Below, piece after piece: positions 37,672 through 46,902 of a DNA stretch of 64,000 nucleotides. Both the position numbers and the translations under genes were made by a program. The notes beneath the pieces were generated by a model. That model made no database searches. It was not told the DNA's origin and worked only from the letters and a program-made list of their open reading frames with translations. The DNA lies in contig JAHBYF010000002.1 of the NCBI GenBank assembly GCA_019636095.1, positions 62,001 to 126,000 on the forward strand. Direction: 5' to 3'. Every line of letters starts with the position of its first letter. Position 1 is the stretch's first letter. Origin of the DNA: Hyphomonadaceae bacterium. GTDB taxonomy: Bacteria; Pseudomonadota; Alphaproteobacteria; Caulobacterales; Aquidulcibacteraceae.

Positions 37672-38780
37672 CAGATCACACCTACGCCCATGTCGAGATC
37701 GAATGCGTCGCCGAGACTTTCTCCAGCATCAGAATCGGCAAGCACCGATTGGCCGATTTCGGCGAAACGCGGCGTGTCGATCAGCTCCAGCCGGTTCAGC
37801 ACATATCGGACCTGCAGAAAGCCTGCGACCGGCGACAGCAAACCGAGCGAGAAGATCAGAAAAATCCAGCCTAGGCTTTGGTAGAACAACAAAGAGAGCG
37901 TCTTTGCCCGAAGTTTGAAGCGTGCGCCGTCGAGGACGATTTGAGCGGCGATGCGGTTCATGGCCGCGGCGCGATACGGCGCGAACGCGATGAAGTAGGA
38001 GATCACCGTCAACGCGGTGCCGAGCAGAAATACCCCTGCGCTGACAATCGAGGAATTCGGTGCTGCGTCGATCATGCCTGAAGTGGTAAGCACAGCAGCC
38101 AAGATCCCAGCTGAAAGATAGCTCGCAAAGAACCCAATGGCGGTGCCGATCCAGCCAAAAGCAAACGGCCACCACATCCGCCGTTGCGGTGACTCGCCTG
38201 GCGGCGTTTCAAAGTGAAAGGGCTGATCGCCAAAGCGGGTGTTTTCCCACATCATGCGGGCGCGGTTGATGCGCGCTGCCGGCGTGTACCAGCCGAGCGA
38301 AAGCAGCTGCAGCACCCACCAGCCCCATGAAGCGGCCGCAAAACTCCAGGCCGAACCCGCAAGCCCAAGCTTGATGCCGCGCCAGCGTGTGCGCGAGAGT
38401 TGGTAGCGCCGCATCCAATAGCGAGCCGCTGCAACGAGCGGCACCGAAAACACGTAGAACCCGAACGTCAGCCAACCCGCCCAGACCGCCTCCAACGCGA
38501 CCGGCGCGATGTAGAAGACGAAAATCGCCGGCAGAAAGAAGCATGGCAGCGAGATCAGAAAGCCGCGGAACAGTTCGCCAGCGCGGCCTGTGTATTCCAG
38601 TGGATCACCCATCACCCAGGTGCGTGACCACAAGCGCCGCCGCATCGAAGTGCGCGCCCAGAAGCGGTACATGGTGAGGGTGATGAGCGTAAGTCCGGCG
38701 TTCTTCAGTGCGAGGCCAAGCACGTTGAAGAACTTCCCGCTGTGAGCGAAACTCTGACCTGGTGCGGCTTCGGCCGTCAT
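37671..38780 (-). CDS. DUF898 (YjgN family) membrane protein
   Basis: A 369-residue inner-membrane protein with about six to eight TM helices. The family signature is at the start: FFNVLGLALKNAGLTLITLTMYRFWARTSMRRRLW, then YTGRAGELFRGF. An internal duplication is suggested by the repeat RYWMRRYQLSRTRWRGIKLG / RINRARMMWENTRFGDQPF. Function is not known. It is the first gene of a two-gene unit with the M48 peptidase, with which it overlaps by one base (TGATG). Confidence 0.84.
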   Translation of the reverse strand: MTAEAAPGQSFAHSGKFFNVLGLALKNAGLTLITLTMYRFWARTSMRRRLWSRTWVMGDPLEYTGRAGELFRGFLISLPCFFLPAIFVFYIAPVALEAVWAGWLTFGFYVFSVPLVAAARYWMRRYQLSRTRWRGIKLGLAGSAWSFAAASWGWWVLQLLSLGWYTPAARINRARMMWENTRFGDQPFHFETPPGESPQRRMWWPFAFGWIGTAIGFFASYLSAGILAAVLTTSGMIDAAPNSSIVSAGVFLLGTALTVISYFIAFAPYRAAAMNRIAAQIVLDGARFKLRAKTLSLLFYQSLGWIFLIFSLGLLSPVAGFLQVRYVLNRLELIDTPRFAEIGQSVLADSDAGESLGDAFDLDMGVGVI

Positions 38781-38835
38781 GTGCTCCCCTGAGACCTCAC
38801 CTTAGCGGGGCGCCAGCGAAGGGTCGATTCGACTA

Positions 38836-38952
38836 GTGAACGAGAAGCAGAAACCGGCGGCAAAACGCGCAGAACGCCTCGCGGCGGCTCTGAAGCGCAA
38901 CATTGCGCGGCGCAAGCAGGCCAAGAAGGCGGCTGCCCCCAAGAAAAACTAG
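38836..38952 (+). CDS. Small basic protein upstream of murA (38 aa)
   Basis: A GTG at 38836 opens a 38-codon frame ending TAG at 38950-38952; the product starts [20 protein letters not shown] and is rich in Lys/Arg/Ala with no Cys. Small proteins of this kind (NxKxxxPxxxRxxRLAxALxxNxxRRK) are found upstream of murA in other alphaproteobacteria, from memory. It is probably a cytoplasmic, RNA- or DNA-contacting peptide, but the function is unknown. Confidence 0.6.
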   Translation: MNEKQKPAAKRAERLAAALKRNIARRKQAKKAAAPKKN

Positions 38953-39047
38953 TGCCGAGCCATGCTTCCGCGCATGGCCTCCGCCTTGCCTACGCCGCCG
39001 CCGCATCCCATAAACCGCCCGCCGGGGGGAGCCGGCGAAAGACCTTC

Positions 39048-40328
39048 ATGGATCGTATTGTCATCACGGGTGGTGCGCCGCTCAACGGAACTATCCCGAT
39101 TTTCGGGGCCAAGAACTCGGCGTTGAAGCTGCAGGCGGCGGCGTTGCTGTCTGCCGAACCGCTCATGCTCGAAAACATGCCCGATCTCGCGGACACCCGC
39201 TTCATGGCGCAGCTCCTCAAGACGCTGGGCGTCGAGATCACTTGGATCAAGGAAACGCATACGCTGCGCATGCACGCGGCTGAAATCGTCTCGACCATCG
39301 CGCCTTACGATCAAGTGCGAAAAATGCGCGCCTCGTTCAACGTGCTGGGGCCGTTGCTTGCGCGCGCCGGCCACGCGACGGTGTCATTGCCGGGCGGCTG
39401 CGCCATCGGCGCGCGCCCTGTTGATCTGCACTTGAAGGCGTTTGAGGCGATGGGCGCCGACATTGTCATTGAGCAGGGCTACGTGAAGGCCGCTGCGCTC
39501 CGCGGCTTGAAGGGCGCCGAGATCGAGTTCCCGTTCCCGTCAGTGGGCGCGACCGAGCACGCGATGCTCGCAGCCGTGCTCGCCAATGGCGACACCGCGT
39601 TGAAGAACGCGGCGCGCGAACCGGAGATCGCCGACCTCGCCGATTGCTTGAACGCTATGGGCGCCAAAGTTGAGGGCGCAGGCACAAGCACGATCAACAT
39701 CAGAGGCGTCGCCAAACTCAGCGGCGCGAAGCACCCCGTGGTCGCAGATCGCATTGAAGCGGGCACCTATGCGATGGCCGCCGCCGCCTCTGGCGGCAAT
39801 GTGCTGCTCGAAGGCGCGCGGTTTGAGCATCTGGGCGCAATGATCAAATTCCTTCGCGATGCGGGGGTGCGCGTTGATGCGGAAGGCCGCGGCCTGCGCG
39901 TTCAACGCGCGGTCAAGGACAGGATGACGGCGGTCGACTTCGAGACCGAGCCGTTCCCGGGATTCCCGACCGACCTGCAGGCGCAGGCCATGGCGCTGAT
40001 GTGCATGGCCGATGGCGTCTCGCGTATCAAAGAGACGATTTTCGAAAACCGCTTCATGCATGCGCCCGAATTGGCGCGCCTCGGCGCCAAAATCGACATT
40101 CATGCGAATGAAGCGGTGGTGACTGGCGTGCCCAAACTCTTCGGCGCGCCGGTGATGGCGACTGACCTACGCGCGTCGGTGAGCCTCGTGGTTGCCGGTC
40201 TCGCTGCCGAAGGCGAAACCACAGTGAATCGCGTCTACCACTTGGATCGCGGCTTCGAGAAACTGGAAGCGAAACTGCAAGCCTGCGGCGCGCAGATCGT
40301 GCGCGAGCGAGAAGAACAGGCGGCATGA
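39048..40328 (+). CDS. murA: UDP-N-acetylglucosamine 1-carboxyvinyltransferase (MurA)
   Basis: A 426-residue EPSP-synthase-family enzyme that transfers enolpyruvate from PEP to UDP-GlcNAc, the first committed step of peptidoglycan synthesis in the cytoplasm. Cys118 in [15 protein letters not shown] is the catalytic residue attacked by fosfomycin. FGAKNSALK near residue 20 and [13 protein letters not shown] late in the chain are conserved. ATG 39048 is chosen over the longer frame from 38952 because it starts MDRIVITGG. It overlaps the DUF2948 gene by ATGA. Confidence 0.96.
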   Translation: MDRIVITGGAPLNGTIPIFGAKNSALKLQAAALLSAEPLMLENMPDLADTRFMAQLLKTLGVEITWIKETHTLRMHAAEIVSTIAPYDQVRKMRASFNVLGPLLARAGHATVSLPGGCAIGARPVDLHLKAFEAMGADIVIEQGYVKAAALRGLKGAEIEFPFPSVGATEHAMLAAVLANGDTALKNAAREPEIADLADCLNAMGAKVEGAGTSTINIRGVAKLSGAKHPVVADRIEAGTYAMAAAASGGNVLLEGARFEHLGAMIKFLRDAGVRVDAEGRGLRVQRAVKDRMTAVDFETEPFPGFPTDLQAQAMALMCMADGVSRIKETIFENRFMHAPELARLGAKIDIHANEAVVTGVPKLFGAPVMATDLRASVSLVVAGLAAEGETTVNRVYHLDRGFEKLEAKLQACGAQIVREREEQAA

Positions 40329-40768
40329 CGACTGGCCTGCTCCGTCTGATGGCTGAAGACGCGGGCGACCTCGATATTATCGGGGCCGCGGTGCAGGACG
40401 CGCTCGTGCGTGTCGGCGAAATCAGCTTCGACAAGAAGGCGCGGCGGTTCACAATCATGTTGAACCGCTTCCGCTGGGAAACAGCCGGCGAAAAAGGGCC
40501 GTACGAACGGGTGCGTTCGGCGCTTTCATTTGAAGGCGTGCTGGGGGTGAAGAGCCGTCGCGTGCGCGCTGACATCGATGAGGCGTTGGCCTCGTTGCTC
40601 TCGATTGGATTTATCCCGGAAGAAGAACCGCCTGGGGGCGTGGTGCGCTTGCTGTTGGCGGGTGGCGGCGAGATCGCCGTCGACGTCGAATGCCTCGATG
40701 CGGTGCTGATCGACATGGGCCCAACATGGTCAACGCCACGTCGTCCGGATCACGAGCAAAGCGGATGA
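40325..40768 (+). CDS. DUF2948 family protein
   Basis: A 147-residue protein of the DUF2948 family, found next to murA in many alphaproteobacteria. It starts [20 protein letters not shown] and has [20 protein letters not shown]. Function is unknown; the tight ATGA overlap with murA suggests co-regulation. The next gene in many relatives, hisD, is not found here. Confidence 0.88.
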   Translation: MTTGLLRLMAEDAGDLDIIGAAVQDALVRVGEISFDKKARRFTIMLNRFRWETAGEKGPYERVRSALSFEGVLGVKSRRVRADIDEALASLLSIGFIPEEEPPGGVVRLLLAGGGEIAVDVECLDAVLIDMGPTWSTPRRPDHEQSG

Positions 40769-40836
40769 ATGTGGCCGGCGCAGCCTTCGACGAGATCGGG
40801 CTGCCGCTTTTCGCGCGGCGGCGTCACGCGCCATGA
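40765..40836 (+). other. Tiny ORF bridging DUF2948 and UPF0262
   Basis: ATG at 40765 overlaps the DUF2948 stop (ATGA), and the 23-codon frame ends at TGA 40834-40836, which overlaps the ATG of the UPF0262 gene. It encodes [20 protein letters not shown] plus three residues. Both overlaps look like a translational bridge, or the scar of a lost gene. Whether it is translated is not known. Confidence 0.35.
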
Positions 40837-41306
40837 GCGAACGTGATCACCTTGCCGACGTCACGTTAGACGAAGCCTCGCTCGCACCGGCGTCATCGAA
40901 CGCCGAACATGAGCGCCGTATCGCGCTCTTCGATCTGAAGGAGTCCAACTCGTTCGCCGTGCTCAACGAAGATCGCGGGCCGTACCTACTGCTACTCGGC
41001 ATGTCCGAAGGACGCCTTGTGCTCGATGTGAGCGACGAGAGCGGTGAGCGCATCATCTTGCATCAGGCCCCGCTCGGCAGCCTACGCAAGATCGTGAAGG
41101 ACTACGCGCTCATCTGCGAGAGCTACAACGCCGCCATCCGCGACGCCCCGCCCAGCCGCATCGAGGCGCTCGATATGGGCCGGCGCGGGCTCCACAACGA
41201 GGCGGCCGAAGTGCTGCAGGAAGCGCTCGCCAGCCACTTCGCCATCGATAACGAAACCGCGCGGCGTCTGTTCACGTTGGTGTGCGCGCTGCATGTCCGA
41301 GCCTGA
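40833..41306 (+). CDS. UPF0262 family protein
   Basis: A 157-residue cytoplasmic protein of UPF0262, an alphaproteobacterial family of unknown function. The core begins AEHERRIALFDLKESN, then ILHQAPLGSLRKIVKDYALICESYN, and ends in helical LQEALASHFAIDNETARRLFTLVCAL. It overlaps the LMW phosphatase gene by 14 bases. Confidence 0.88.
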   Translation: MSERDHLADVTLDEASLAPASSNAEHERRIALFDLKESNSFAVLNEDRGPYLLLLGMSEGRLVLDVSDESGERIILHQAPLGSLRKIVKDYALICESYNAAIRDAPPSRIEALDMGRRGLHNEAAEVLQEALASHFAIDNETARRLFTLVCALHVRA

Positions 41307-41757
41307 CGCGTTACCGGCGTCGGTGCTGTTTGCGTGCACCCACAATGTTATCCGCTCGCCGATGGCGGCGGAGCTGATGCGTATGCAATTTGGCTCGGCC
41401 GTTCGGGTCGACAGCGTCGGCCTTCGCCCGGGTGAGGAGGTTTCCTATATGGCGGCCTTCATCGTGGATGAGGTCGGCGGCGACATCTCCGGCTATGTCC
41501 CCAAGGGGTTCGACTTCTTCGAGAGCGACTATTTCGAGGACGGCCCCTTCGATCTCATTGTCTCGCTCTCCCCTGAGGCGCATCACACCGCTCTGGGGCT
41601 CGTCCCCAAGCTCGCCGCTGCCGCAGAATACTGGCCGACCTTCGACCCCTCCTTGGCGGAAGGGTCGCGAGAACAAGTGCTTATGGAGTATCGCTCAGTC
41701 CGGGACGGGCTGGCCCGGCGCATCGCCGCACGGTTTCCGCGCCCATCGACGGGATAG
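41293..41757 (+). CDS. Low molecular weight protein-tyrosine phosphatase-like / arsenate reductase-like protein
   Basis: A 154-residue LMW-PTP-fold protein. The P-loop is CTHNVIRS with nucleophile Cys15 and Arg21, matching CX5R; a later DPS region ([10 protein letters not shown]) may hold the general acid. The family includes tyrosine phosphatases and arsenate reductases, which cannot be separated here; the operon setting with murA and infA favours a housekeeping phosphatase. Cytoplasmic. It follows UPF0262 with overlapping frames. Confidence 0.82.
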   Translation: MSEPDALPASVLFACTHNVIRSPMAAELMRMQFGSAVRVDSVGLRPGEEVSYMAAFIVDEVGGDISGYVPKGFDFFESDYFEDGPFDLIVSLSPEAHHTALGLVPKLAAAAEYWPTFDPSLAEGSREQVLMEYRSVRDGLARRIAARFPRPSTG

Positions 41758-41804
41758 GTCCGCCCGCCTATAAGGCCCCGCCAAGCGCCGATTCAGGAGA
41801 AAGA

Positions 41805-42023
41805 ATGGCTAAGGAAGAACTATTGGAATTCGCCGGAACCGTGATGGAGCTTTTGCCCAACGCGACGTTCCGGATCGAACTGGAGAACGGACACGAGATC
41901 ATCGGCCACACCGCGGGCAAGATGCGCAAGAACCGCATCCGCGTCTTGGCTGGCGATAAGGTCCTGGTTGAAATGTCGCCCTATGATCTGACCAAGGGGC
42001 GCGTCACGTATCGCTTCAAGTAA
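41805..42023 (+). CDS. infA: Translation initiation factor IF-1
   Basis: A 72-residue OB-fold protein ([19 protein letters not shown] ... [20 protein letters not shown]) that binds the 30S A site during initiation. Length is exactly that of the family. AGGAGA lies eight bases upstream of the ATG. It ends TAATG, sharing the A of its stop with the SDR start, so the SDR may be translationally coupled. Confidence 0.97.
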   Translation: MAKEELLEFAGTVMELLPNATFRIELENGHEIIGHTAGKMRKNRIRVLAGDKVLVEMSPYDLTKGRVTYRFK

Positions 42024-42895
42024 TGGCAACAGGATCTCTCGATCGCGCGGTGGTCATCACCGGCGCTTCTACCGGCATCGGCCGCGCAGCGGTCGCGAAA
42101 GCGGTGCGCGAGGGCGCGCATGTGTTTGCAAGCGTGCGCAAGCAGGCGGACGCCGACGGCCTCACTGCCGAGTTCGGCGAAGCCGTCACGCCGCTTATCT
42201 TCGATGTTGCTGATGAAGCCGCCGTTCGCGCCGGCGCGGCGCAGGTGGCCCAAGCGCTCGGCAACCGCAAGCTCTTCGGCCTTTTGAACAATGCCGGCAT
42301 CGCTGTCGCCGGCCCCTTGCTGCATCTGGACACGGACGAACTCCGCAAGCAGTTCGAGATCAATTTTTTTGGCGTGCACAACGTCACCCGCGCCTTTGCC
42401 GACCTGCTTGGCGCCGACAAGGCGCGCACTGGCAAGCCTGGCCGCATCGTGATGATTTCATCGGTGGGCGGTCAGAACGGTTCGCCGTTTGTCGGCCCGT
42501 ACTCCGCCTCGAAGTTTGCGATGGAAGGCTATTCGCAATCATTGCGCCGCGAATTGATGCTCTACGGCATCGACGTGATCGTCATCGGCCCCGGCGCCAT
42601 CGCCACGCCGATCTGGGACAAAGCCGGCGAGGGCGATCTCGCGCGCTTCAACAACACCGATTACGGGCCGATGCTGAAAGGCGTCGAGGAATATATGGTC
42701 GGACAAGGCCGCAAAGGTCTGCCGGCGTCAGAGGTTGGCGATCTGGTTTGGCATTGCTTCACCGATCCAAAGCCGAAGACCCGCTATCGCATCCTCCGCA
42801 ACGAATTCATGGACGTGACGCTGCCGCGTTGGCTCGGGCCGCGTACGGTAGATAACATCATCGCCAAGCGCCTGGGCTTTCCGAAGCGGCCATGA
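42023..42895 (+). CDS. Short-chain dehydrogenase/reductase
   Basis: A 290-residue classical SDR: cofactor motif TGASTGIG near residues 13-20, NNAG, ISSVGG and the active-site YSASK with Tyr and Lys, then [11 protein letters not shown]. It is NAD(P)-dependent; the substrate is not evident. It is inserted between infA and maf, where relatives usually have maf directly, and overlaps both (TAATG, ATGA). Unrelated to the SDR pseudogene at 34.9 kb in sequence details. Confidence 0.87.
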   Translation: MATGSLDRAVVITGASTGIGRAAVAKAVREGAHVFASVRKQADADGLTAEFGEAVTPLIFDVADEAAVRAGAAQVAQALGNRKLFGLLNNAGIAVAGPLLHLDTDELRKQFEINFFGVHNVTRAFADLLGADKARTGKPGRIVMISSVGGQNGSPFVGPYSASKFAMEGYSQSLRRELMLYGIDVIVIGPGAIATPIWDKAGEGDLARFNNTDYGPMLKGVEEYMVGQGRKGLPASEVGDLVWHCFTDPKPKTRYRILRNEFMDVTLPRWLGPRTVDNIIAKRLGFPKRP

Positions 42896-43449
42896 CCCGC
42901 CTCATTCTCGCCAGCGCCAGTCCGCGCCGGCTGGCGCTTCTGGCGCAGATCGGCATCACCCCCGATGAGGTGATCGCCGCCGACATCGATGAAACGCCGC
43001 TCGACAAAGAGACGCCGCGCAACTTGGCGTTGCGCCTTGCGCGTCAGAAGGCCGAAGCGGTGAAAGCTGACGGCGCGATCATCCTGGCCGCAGATACTGT
43101 GGTCGCCGTTGGTCGCCGCATACTGCCCAAAGCCGAAACGGAGCAGGAGGCGCGCGACTGCCTGCGCCTGCTCTCCGGCCGCTCCCATCGCGTTTACACC
43201 GGCGTCGCCGTCAAGACGGACACCGCAATCCGCGAACGCCTGGTCGAAACCCGCGTCGCCTTCAAGGTGCTAAGCGCGCCAGAACTTGAAGCCTACATCG
43301 CCAGCAAAGAATGGCATGGCAAAGCCGGCGGCTATGCCGCCCAAGGTCTCGCTGGCCGCTACATCACCTCGATCATTGGCTCATATTCCTCCGTGATTGG
43401 TCTTCCGCTCTATGAGACCGCCAATCTCATCGAGTCCGCGCGCACATGA
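42892..43449 (+). CDS. maf: Maf family nucleoside-triphosphate pyrophosphatase
   Basis: A 185-residue protein starting [18 protein letters not shown], with [17 protein letters not shown] and the C-terminal [16 protein letters not shown] and [13 protein letters not shown]. Maf proteins hydrolyse canonical or modified nucleotides (dTTP, UTP or m7GTP depending on subtype) and are linked to septum control. It overlaps the SDR gene (ATGA) and the RNase gene. Confidence 0.92.
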   Translation: MTRLILASASPRRLALLAQIGITPDEVIAADIDETPLDKETPRNLALRLARQKAEAVKADGAIILAADTVVAVGRRILPKAETEQEARDCLRLLSGRSHRVYTGVAVKTDTAIRERLVETRVAFKVLSAPELEAYIASKEWHGKAGGYAAQGLAGRYITSIIGSYSSVIGLPLYETANLIESART

Positions 43450-44543
43450 GCGAGCCGCTCGAAACCTGGCTCGACGCCGCCATCGGTGAAACGCGCGAAG
43501 CGCTCGTGCGAGACGGCAAACCGATTGCACTGCGTGTCACCCGCGCCAGCGATGAAGGCCGCCGCGCCCGGTGGGGCGAACTCTATTGCGCCCGCGTGCG
43601 CGAACTCGACAAACGCCGCCGCGGCGCCTTCCTCGACCTCGGCCTCCGCGATCAGCAAGGCTTCTTGCCGCTCGGCGACGATGGCCGCGCTCGCATGCGC
43701 AAAGAGCGCGTTAACCTGCGCGAAGGCCAGGGCGTCATCGTCTCCGTTACGCGCGAAGCCGCCCGCGGCAAGAATCCGGTCATTGAACTCACCGAAATCG
43801 GCCACGACGGCGAAGACCCGCACCGCATCGCCCAGCACGAGAGCGACAGTGAACTCCTGCTCGCCAAACCCGCGCCCGATCCGCAAATCCGCACCAAGCT
43901 CGATGCCGCCATCGAAGATGCGCTCGCCCGCACGACGCCCGTCCCCGGCGGCGGCATGCTGACCATCGACGCCGTCACCGCACTCGTCGCCATTGACGTC
44001 GACGCCGGCGCCCGTCCAGGCAGCGGCGATCCCGAACGCTTCGCGCTTGATCTCAACATCGCCGCCGCAAACGAAGCGGCGCGTCAAATCCGCCTTCGCA
44101 ACCTCGGCGGTATCATCGCTATTGATTTCGTGTCGTTGAAATCGAAGTCGCATCTCAAGCAATTGGAAGATGCCGTGCGCGCCGCCTTCACCAACGATCC
44201 CTGGAGTGTGCAATTCGGCGGATTGTCGAAATTCGGCGTCTATGAACTCGCGCGCTCACAATTGCGCACACCGCTCCAAGAACAGCTACGCGATCCCGAT
44301 GGTCGGCCGAGCGCCGAAACGGTGGCGCTCATGGCGCTGCGCGCTATCGAACGCGAAGGCCGCTCGCAAACTGGGCGCCAGATTGCCTGCACCGTGGCTC
44401 CAGAAGTGAAAGCCTGGCTCGACACCGCCGAACTCGATTGGCGCGCCCAGCTCTCCAATCGCATCGGCATGCGTTGGGCGATCGATTCCGCACCCAGAGA
44501 AGCTTTCTGGCCGCGCGATAAGATCGACGCGAGGGCGCTATGA
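43446..44543 (+). CDS. rng: Ribonuclease E/G-family protein (short RNase G type)
   Basis: A 365-residue protein of the RNase E/G family but shorter than E. coli RNase G (~490). The catalytic domain has [10 protein letters not shown] with acidic metal ligands, and [11 protein letters not shown] with the second Asp; the S1 domain is represented by [20 protein letters not shown]. The DNase-like half is complete; the Zn-link CPxC, typical of RNase E, is not seen. It overlaps maf (ATGA) and yacG (ATGA). In alphaproteobacteria this gene sits in the infA-maf cluster. Confidence 0.85.
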   Translation: MSEPLETWLDAAIGETREALVRDGKPIALRVTRASDEGRRARWGELYCARVRELDKRRRGAFLDLGLRDQQGFLPLGDDGRARMRKERVNLREGQGVIVSVTREAARGKNPVIELTEIGHDGEDPHRIAQHESDSELLLAKPAPDPQIRTKLDAAIEDALARTTPVPGGGMLTIDAVTALVAIDVDAGARPGSGDPERFALDLNIAAANEAARQIRLRNLGGIIAIDFVSLKSKSHLKQLEDAVRAAFTNDPWSVQFGGLSKFGVYELARSQLRTPLQEQLRDPDGRPSAETVALMALRAIEREGRSQTGRQIACTVAPEVKAWLDTAELDWRAQLSNRIGMRWAIDSAPREAFWPRDKIDARAL

Positions 44544-44716
44544 GCAAGTGCGCCATTTGCGGCAAGCCGCAGGACCCGAAGTACAAGCCGTTCTGCTCAA
44601 AACGTTGCGCCGACGTCGACCTCAATCGCTGGCTGAGCGGCGGCTACGCGATCCCAGCCGCTGAAGAAGATGAGCCGGACGACGAAACCGTGATCGCGCC
44701 GAAGCGCGAGGACTAG
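44540..44716 (+). CDS. yacG: YacG zinc-binding protein (DNA gyrase inhibitor)
   Basis: A 58-residue protein beginning [11 protein letters not shown], with the CxxC...CxxxC zinc ribbon (Cys4, Cys7, Cys19, Cys23) in CAICGKPQDPKYKPFCSKRC, and an acidic tail after RWLSGGYAIP. YacG binds GyrB and inhibits gyrase in E. coli. It overlaps the RNase gene (ATGA) and ends with its stop overlapping the convergent xthA stop by 4 bases. It was below the usual ORF length cut-off and was found by translating the sequence. Confidence 0.9.
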   Translation: MSKCAICGKPQDPKYKPFCSKRCADVDLNRWLSGGYAIPAAEEDEPDDETVIAPKRED

Positions 44717-45495
44717 CCGAAAGTCGCGACGATCGGCACGTGGTCTGACGCTTTCTCAAGCCCACGCGCTTTCTTGAAAATCTCGACGCCGTCCAGCGTA
44801 TCGGCGGCCTGCGGCGAGAGCAGCAGGTGATCGATGCGAATGCCGTGATCCTTCTGCCAGGCGCCGGCTTGGTAGTCCCAAAACGTATAGCGGTGCGCGG
44901 CCCCATCAGCCTGCATGTAAGCATCGCGGAGGCCCAAGTTGAGCAATGCGCGATAGGCCGCCCGCGTCTCAGGCTGAAAAAGCGCGTCGCCTGTCCAGAC
45001 AGCGGGGTTATGGCAATCGACTTCACGCGGGATAACATTGTAGTCGCCCGCGATGATGAAGCGTTCTTCGTAAGTCAGCAGTTCGCTGAGATGCGTTTTC
45101 AGCGCCGCCATGAACTCAAGCTTGAACTGAAACTTCTCCGTTGTGATCGGGTTTCCGTTCGGCGCGTAGATCGAGGCGACGCGCACCGGCCCATCGGGCG
45201 CAGCGATCACGCTTTCGATGTAGCGGGCGTGCTCGTGATCGAGGCCCGGCACGCCACGGATCGTCTCTTCGATGCGGTGCTTCGAGAGGATGGCGACGCC
45301 ATTATAGCTCTTTTGCCCAAACGTCTCGATGTTGAAGCCCATCGCCTCAAACTCAAGACGCGGAAAGCGCGGGTCCTCGCACTTGATCTCCTGCAGGCAC
45401 CAGATGTCGGCGTTGACCTCCTCAAACACCTTCAGCGCCGTAGGCAGGCGCGCGAGGATGGAATTGACGTTCCAGGCGGCGATCTTGAGGGCCAT
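44713..45495 (-). CDS. xthA: Exodeoxyribonuclease III
   Basis: A 260-residue endonuclease/exonuclease/phosphatase-family protein acting at abasic sites and 3' ends in base excision repair. Landmarks are KIAAWNVNSI, LQEIKCEDP, SYNGVAILSKH, IAGDYNVIP and the final ASDHVPIVATF, each holding metal or catalytic residues (Asn7, Glu36, Asp/Asn of GDYN, Asp-His of SDH). Length is normal. Convergent with yacG. Confidence 0.93.
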   Translation of the reverse strand: MALKIAAWNVNSILARLPTALKVFEEVNADIWCLQEIKCEDPRFPRLEFEAMGFNIETFGQKSYNGVAILSKHRIEETIRGVPGLDHEHARYIESVIAAPDGPVRVASIYAPNGNPITTEKFQFKLEFMAALKTHLSELLTYEERFIIAGDYNVIPREVDCHNPAVWTGDALFQPETRAAYRALLNLGLRDAYMQADGAAHRYTFWDYQAGAWQKDHGIRIDHLLLSPQAADTLDGVEIFKKARGLEKASDHVPIVATFG

Positions 45496-45526
45496 GCAGG
45501 CGGCTTAGCCGTGCGCATGAGCGGGT

Positions 45527-45679
45527 TCAACCAAGCAAAACGCCCGCAGCGAAGGCAAAGCCGATCACAACCAGGATTACGCCCGCCAAAAGCACGTAAC
45601 GCACGCCGGTGCCGGTTTGGCCGGCGCGCACTTCTTCCTCGGCAACTTCCACATGGTCGCCGGCGTGATGAGAGGCCAT
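45527..45679 (-). CDS. Small single-pass membrane protein (50 aa)
   Basis: ATG 45679 (AGGAG nine bases upstream) opens a 50-codon frame: a charged N-terminus (MASHHAGDHVEVAEEEVRAG) and a C-terminal membrane helix VLLAGVILVVIGFAFAAGVL. The longer frame to 45877 would overlap the divergent gene at 45776. Small membrane proteins of this shape are common in Caulobacterales; function unknown. Confidence 0.5.
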   Translation of the reverse strand: MASHHAGDHVEVAEEEVRAGQTGTGVRYVLLAGVILVVIGFAFAAGVLLG

Positions 45680-45775
45680 CGCTATTATCTCCTCTACCCC
45701 CGCGAGGCGGCAAAATTGCCGGCGCCGGAGCCGCAGGGGAAAGCCAAAATTGAAACGCCGTGTTAGAAAGGCGCT

Positions 45776-46108
45776 ATGGTTGTAATCCTGTGGGCCTTCA
45801 CTCTGTTCCATGTGGCGGTAGGCGTCGCCAGTTTGAGCCTCGCGATACGCTTGCTGACGCCGCAGGAACGCGCGCACTGGCGCTCGCAGTCAGCGCTGTT
45901 GGTCGCTGAGTTTTTGTGCTGGATTTACCCGATTGCGGCGTTCGTTGGCGTGAAGTCGGCATGGAGCGCGTACGCCACAGGTCACCATCACGCGATTCCC
46001 ATGCTGCTCGCGCCGATCCTATGGCTGGTGCTGATGGGCCTTCTGTTCGCAATCGTCGACTTCGCCGAAGACGGCGTTCTGGGGAACGCGCGTGATCCTA
46101 GCGTTTAG
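45776..46108 (+). CDS. Small membrane protein of unknown function
   Basis: A 110-residue protein with three probable TM helices: residues 1-25 (VVILWAFTLFHVAVGVASLSL), about 40-60 (LLVAEFLCWIYPIAAFVG) and 75-98 (MLLAPILWLVLMGLLFAI), followed by VDFAEDGVLG. No close family is recognised. It stands alone and ends 5 bases before the convergent nitroreductase gene. Confidence 0.65.
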   Translation: MVVILWAFTLFHVAVGVASLSLAIRLLTPQERAHWRSQSALLVAEFLCWIYPIAAFVGVKSAWSAYATGHHHAIPMLLAPILWLVLMGLLFAIVDFAEDGVLGNARDPSV

Positions 46109-46113
46109 GCTAG

Positions 46114-46773
46114 TTAGAATCCCCGAAACACCGCGATCTCATCCACCTCGGCGCGATCGCTGCGCAGCGTATTCACCGGCTTGCTCATGTCCGCATAGCC
46201 AAGCGCCATGCCGCAATAGATCATCTCGTGATTGCCGAGCGCAAAGTGCGCGGCCAGCGGCGTGCGCATGCGCGCCCAGGCTTCCTGCATGCAGCTCTGC
46301 ACGCCGCGTTCAAGAGCGGCGAGCGCGACGCTCTGCATGAACATGCCGAGATGGGCCCATTGGCCGTGCCCCATCGCTTTATCGATGACGAAGAAGAGAC
46401 CGACCGGCGCGCCGAAGAATTGGAAGTTTTGCGCCAGGTGCATGAGTCGCGCCGGCTTGTTTTCGCGCGGAATGCCGAGCAGCGCATACATGTCTTCGCC
46501 GAGTTTATAGCGCCGCGTGCGATAGGGCTCCCAAAGATTGTGCGGATAGACGAGCCGTTCGCCTTCGTCGCCCGGTAGATTGGCCTGCGCGAGCGCTACC
46601 ACTGCATCGCGTTCGGCGCCCGCGACGGCGATCACCTTCCAGGGTTGGAGATTGCCGCCGGACGGCGCGAAGCGGGCGACTTCGAGAATCTCGCGCACCA
46701 GCGTTTCTGGAAGCGGGTCAGGCTTGAACGCGCGGACGGAGATGCGGGTCTTGAGGGCTTCGTCGATATTCAT
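46114..46773 (-). CDS. Nitroreductase family protein (FMN-dependent)
   Basis: A 219-residue protein with the nitroreductase fold: ALKTRISVRAFKPDPLP (FMN phosphate site, Arg), ARFAPSGGNLQPWKVIAV, and the C-terminal GNHEMIYCGMALGYAD. These enzymes reduce nitro groups or quinones with NAD(P)H. Length matches the family. Convergent with the membrane protein gene; stop-to-stop gap is 5 bases. Confidence 0.87.
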   Translation of the reverse strand: MNIDEALKTRISVRAFKPDPLPETLVREILEVARFAPSGGNLQPWKVIAVAGAERDAVVALAQANLPGDEGERLVYPHNLWEPYRTRRYKLGEDMYALLGIPRENKPARLMHLAQNFQFFGAPVGLFFVIDKAMGHGQWAHLGMFMQSVALAALERGVQSCMQEAWARMRTPLAAHFALGNHEMIYCGMALGYADMSKPVNTLRSDRAEVDEIAVFRGF

Positions 46774-46835
46774 GCGCCGCTTATGAACCCACGCTGCGCA
46801 ACTCGCCAGCTGCCGCTACGTCGTGACACGCGCGG

Positions 46836-46858
46836 CTTTCGACGGGCTCAGAGTGACG
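46836..46858 (+). repeat. Copy of the TTCGACAGGCTCAGGGTGAC-type intergenic repeat
   Basis: The sequence TTTCGACGGGCTCAGAGTGA plus flanks matches the two arms found at 55525-55547 and 55575-55597, with two or three changes. It lies in the short gap between the nitroreductase start and the Sel1 gene. It belongs to a known class of dispersed repeat in alphaproteobacterial genomes (from memory). Confidence 0.6.
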
Positions 46859-46902
46859 CTCCTGAAGCGCCCGCGCGCGGAAGAGAGGTCGAAGCGCGCC
46901 GC

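Noticed and set aside
38952..39047. N-terminal extension of MurA
   Set aside because: Sequence before MDRIVITGG does not match MurA starts; ATG 39048 is used.
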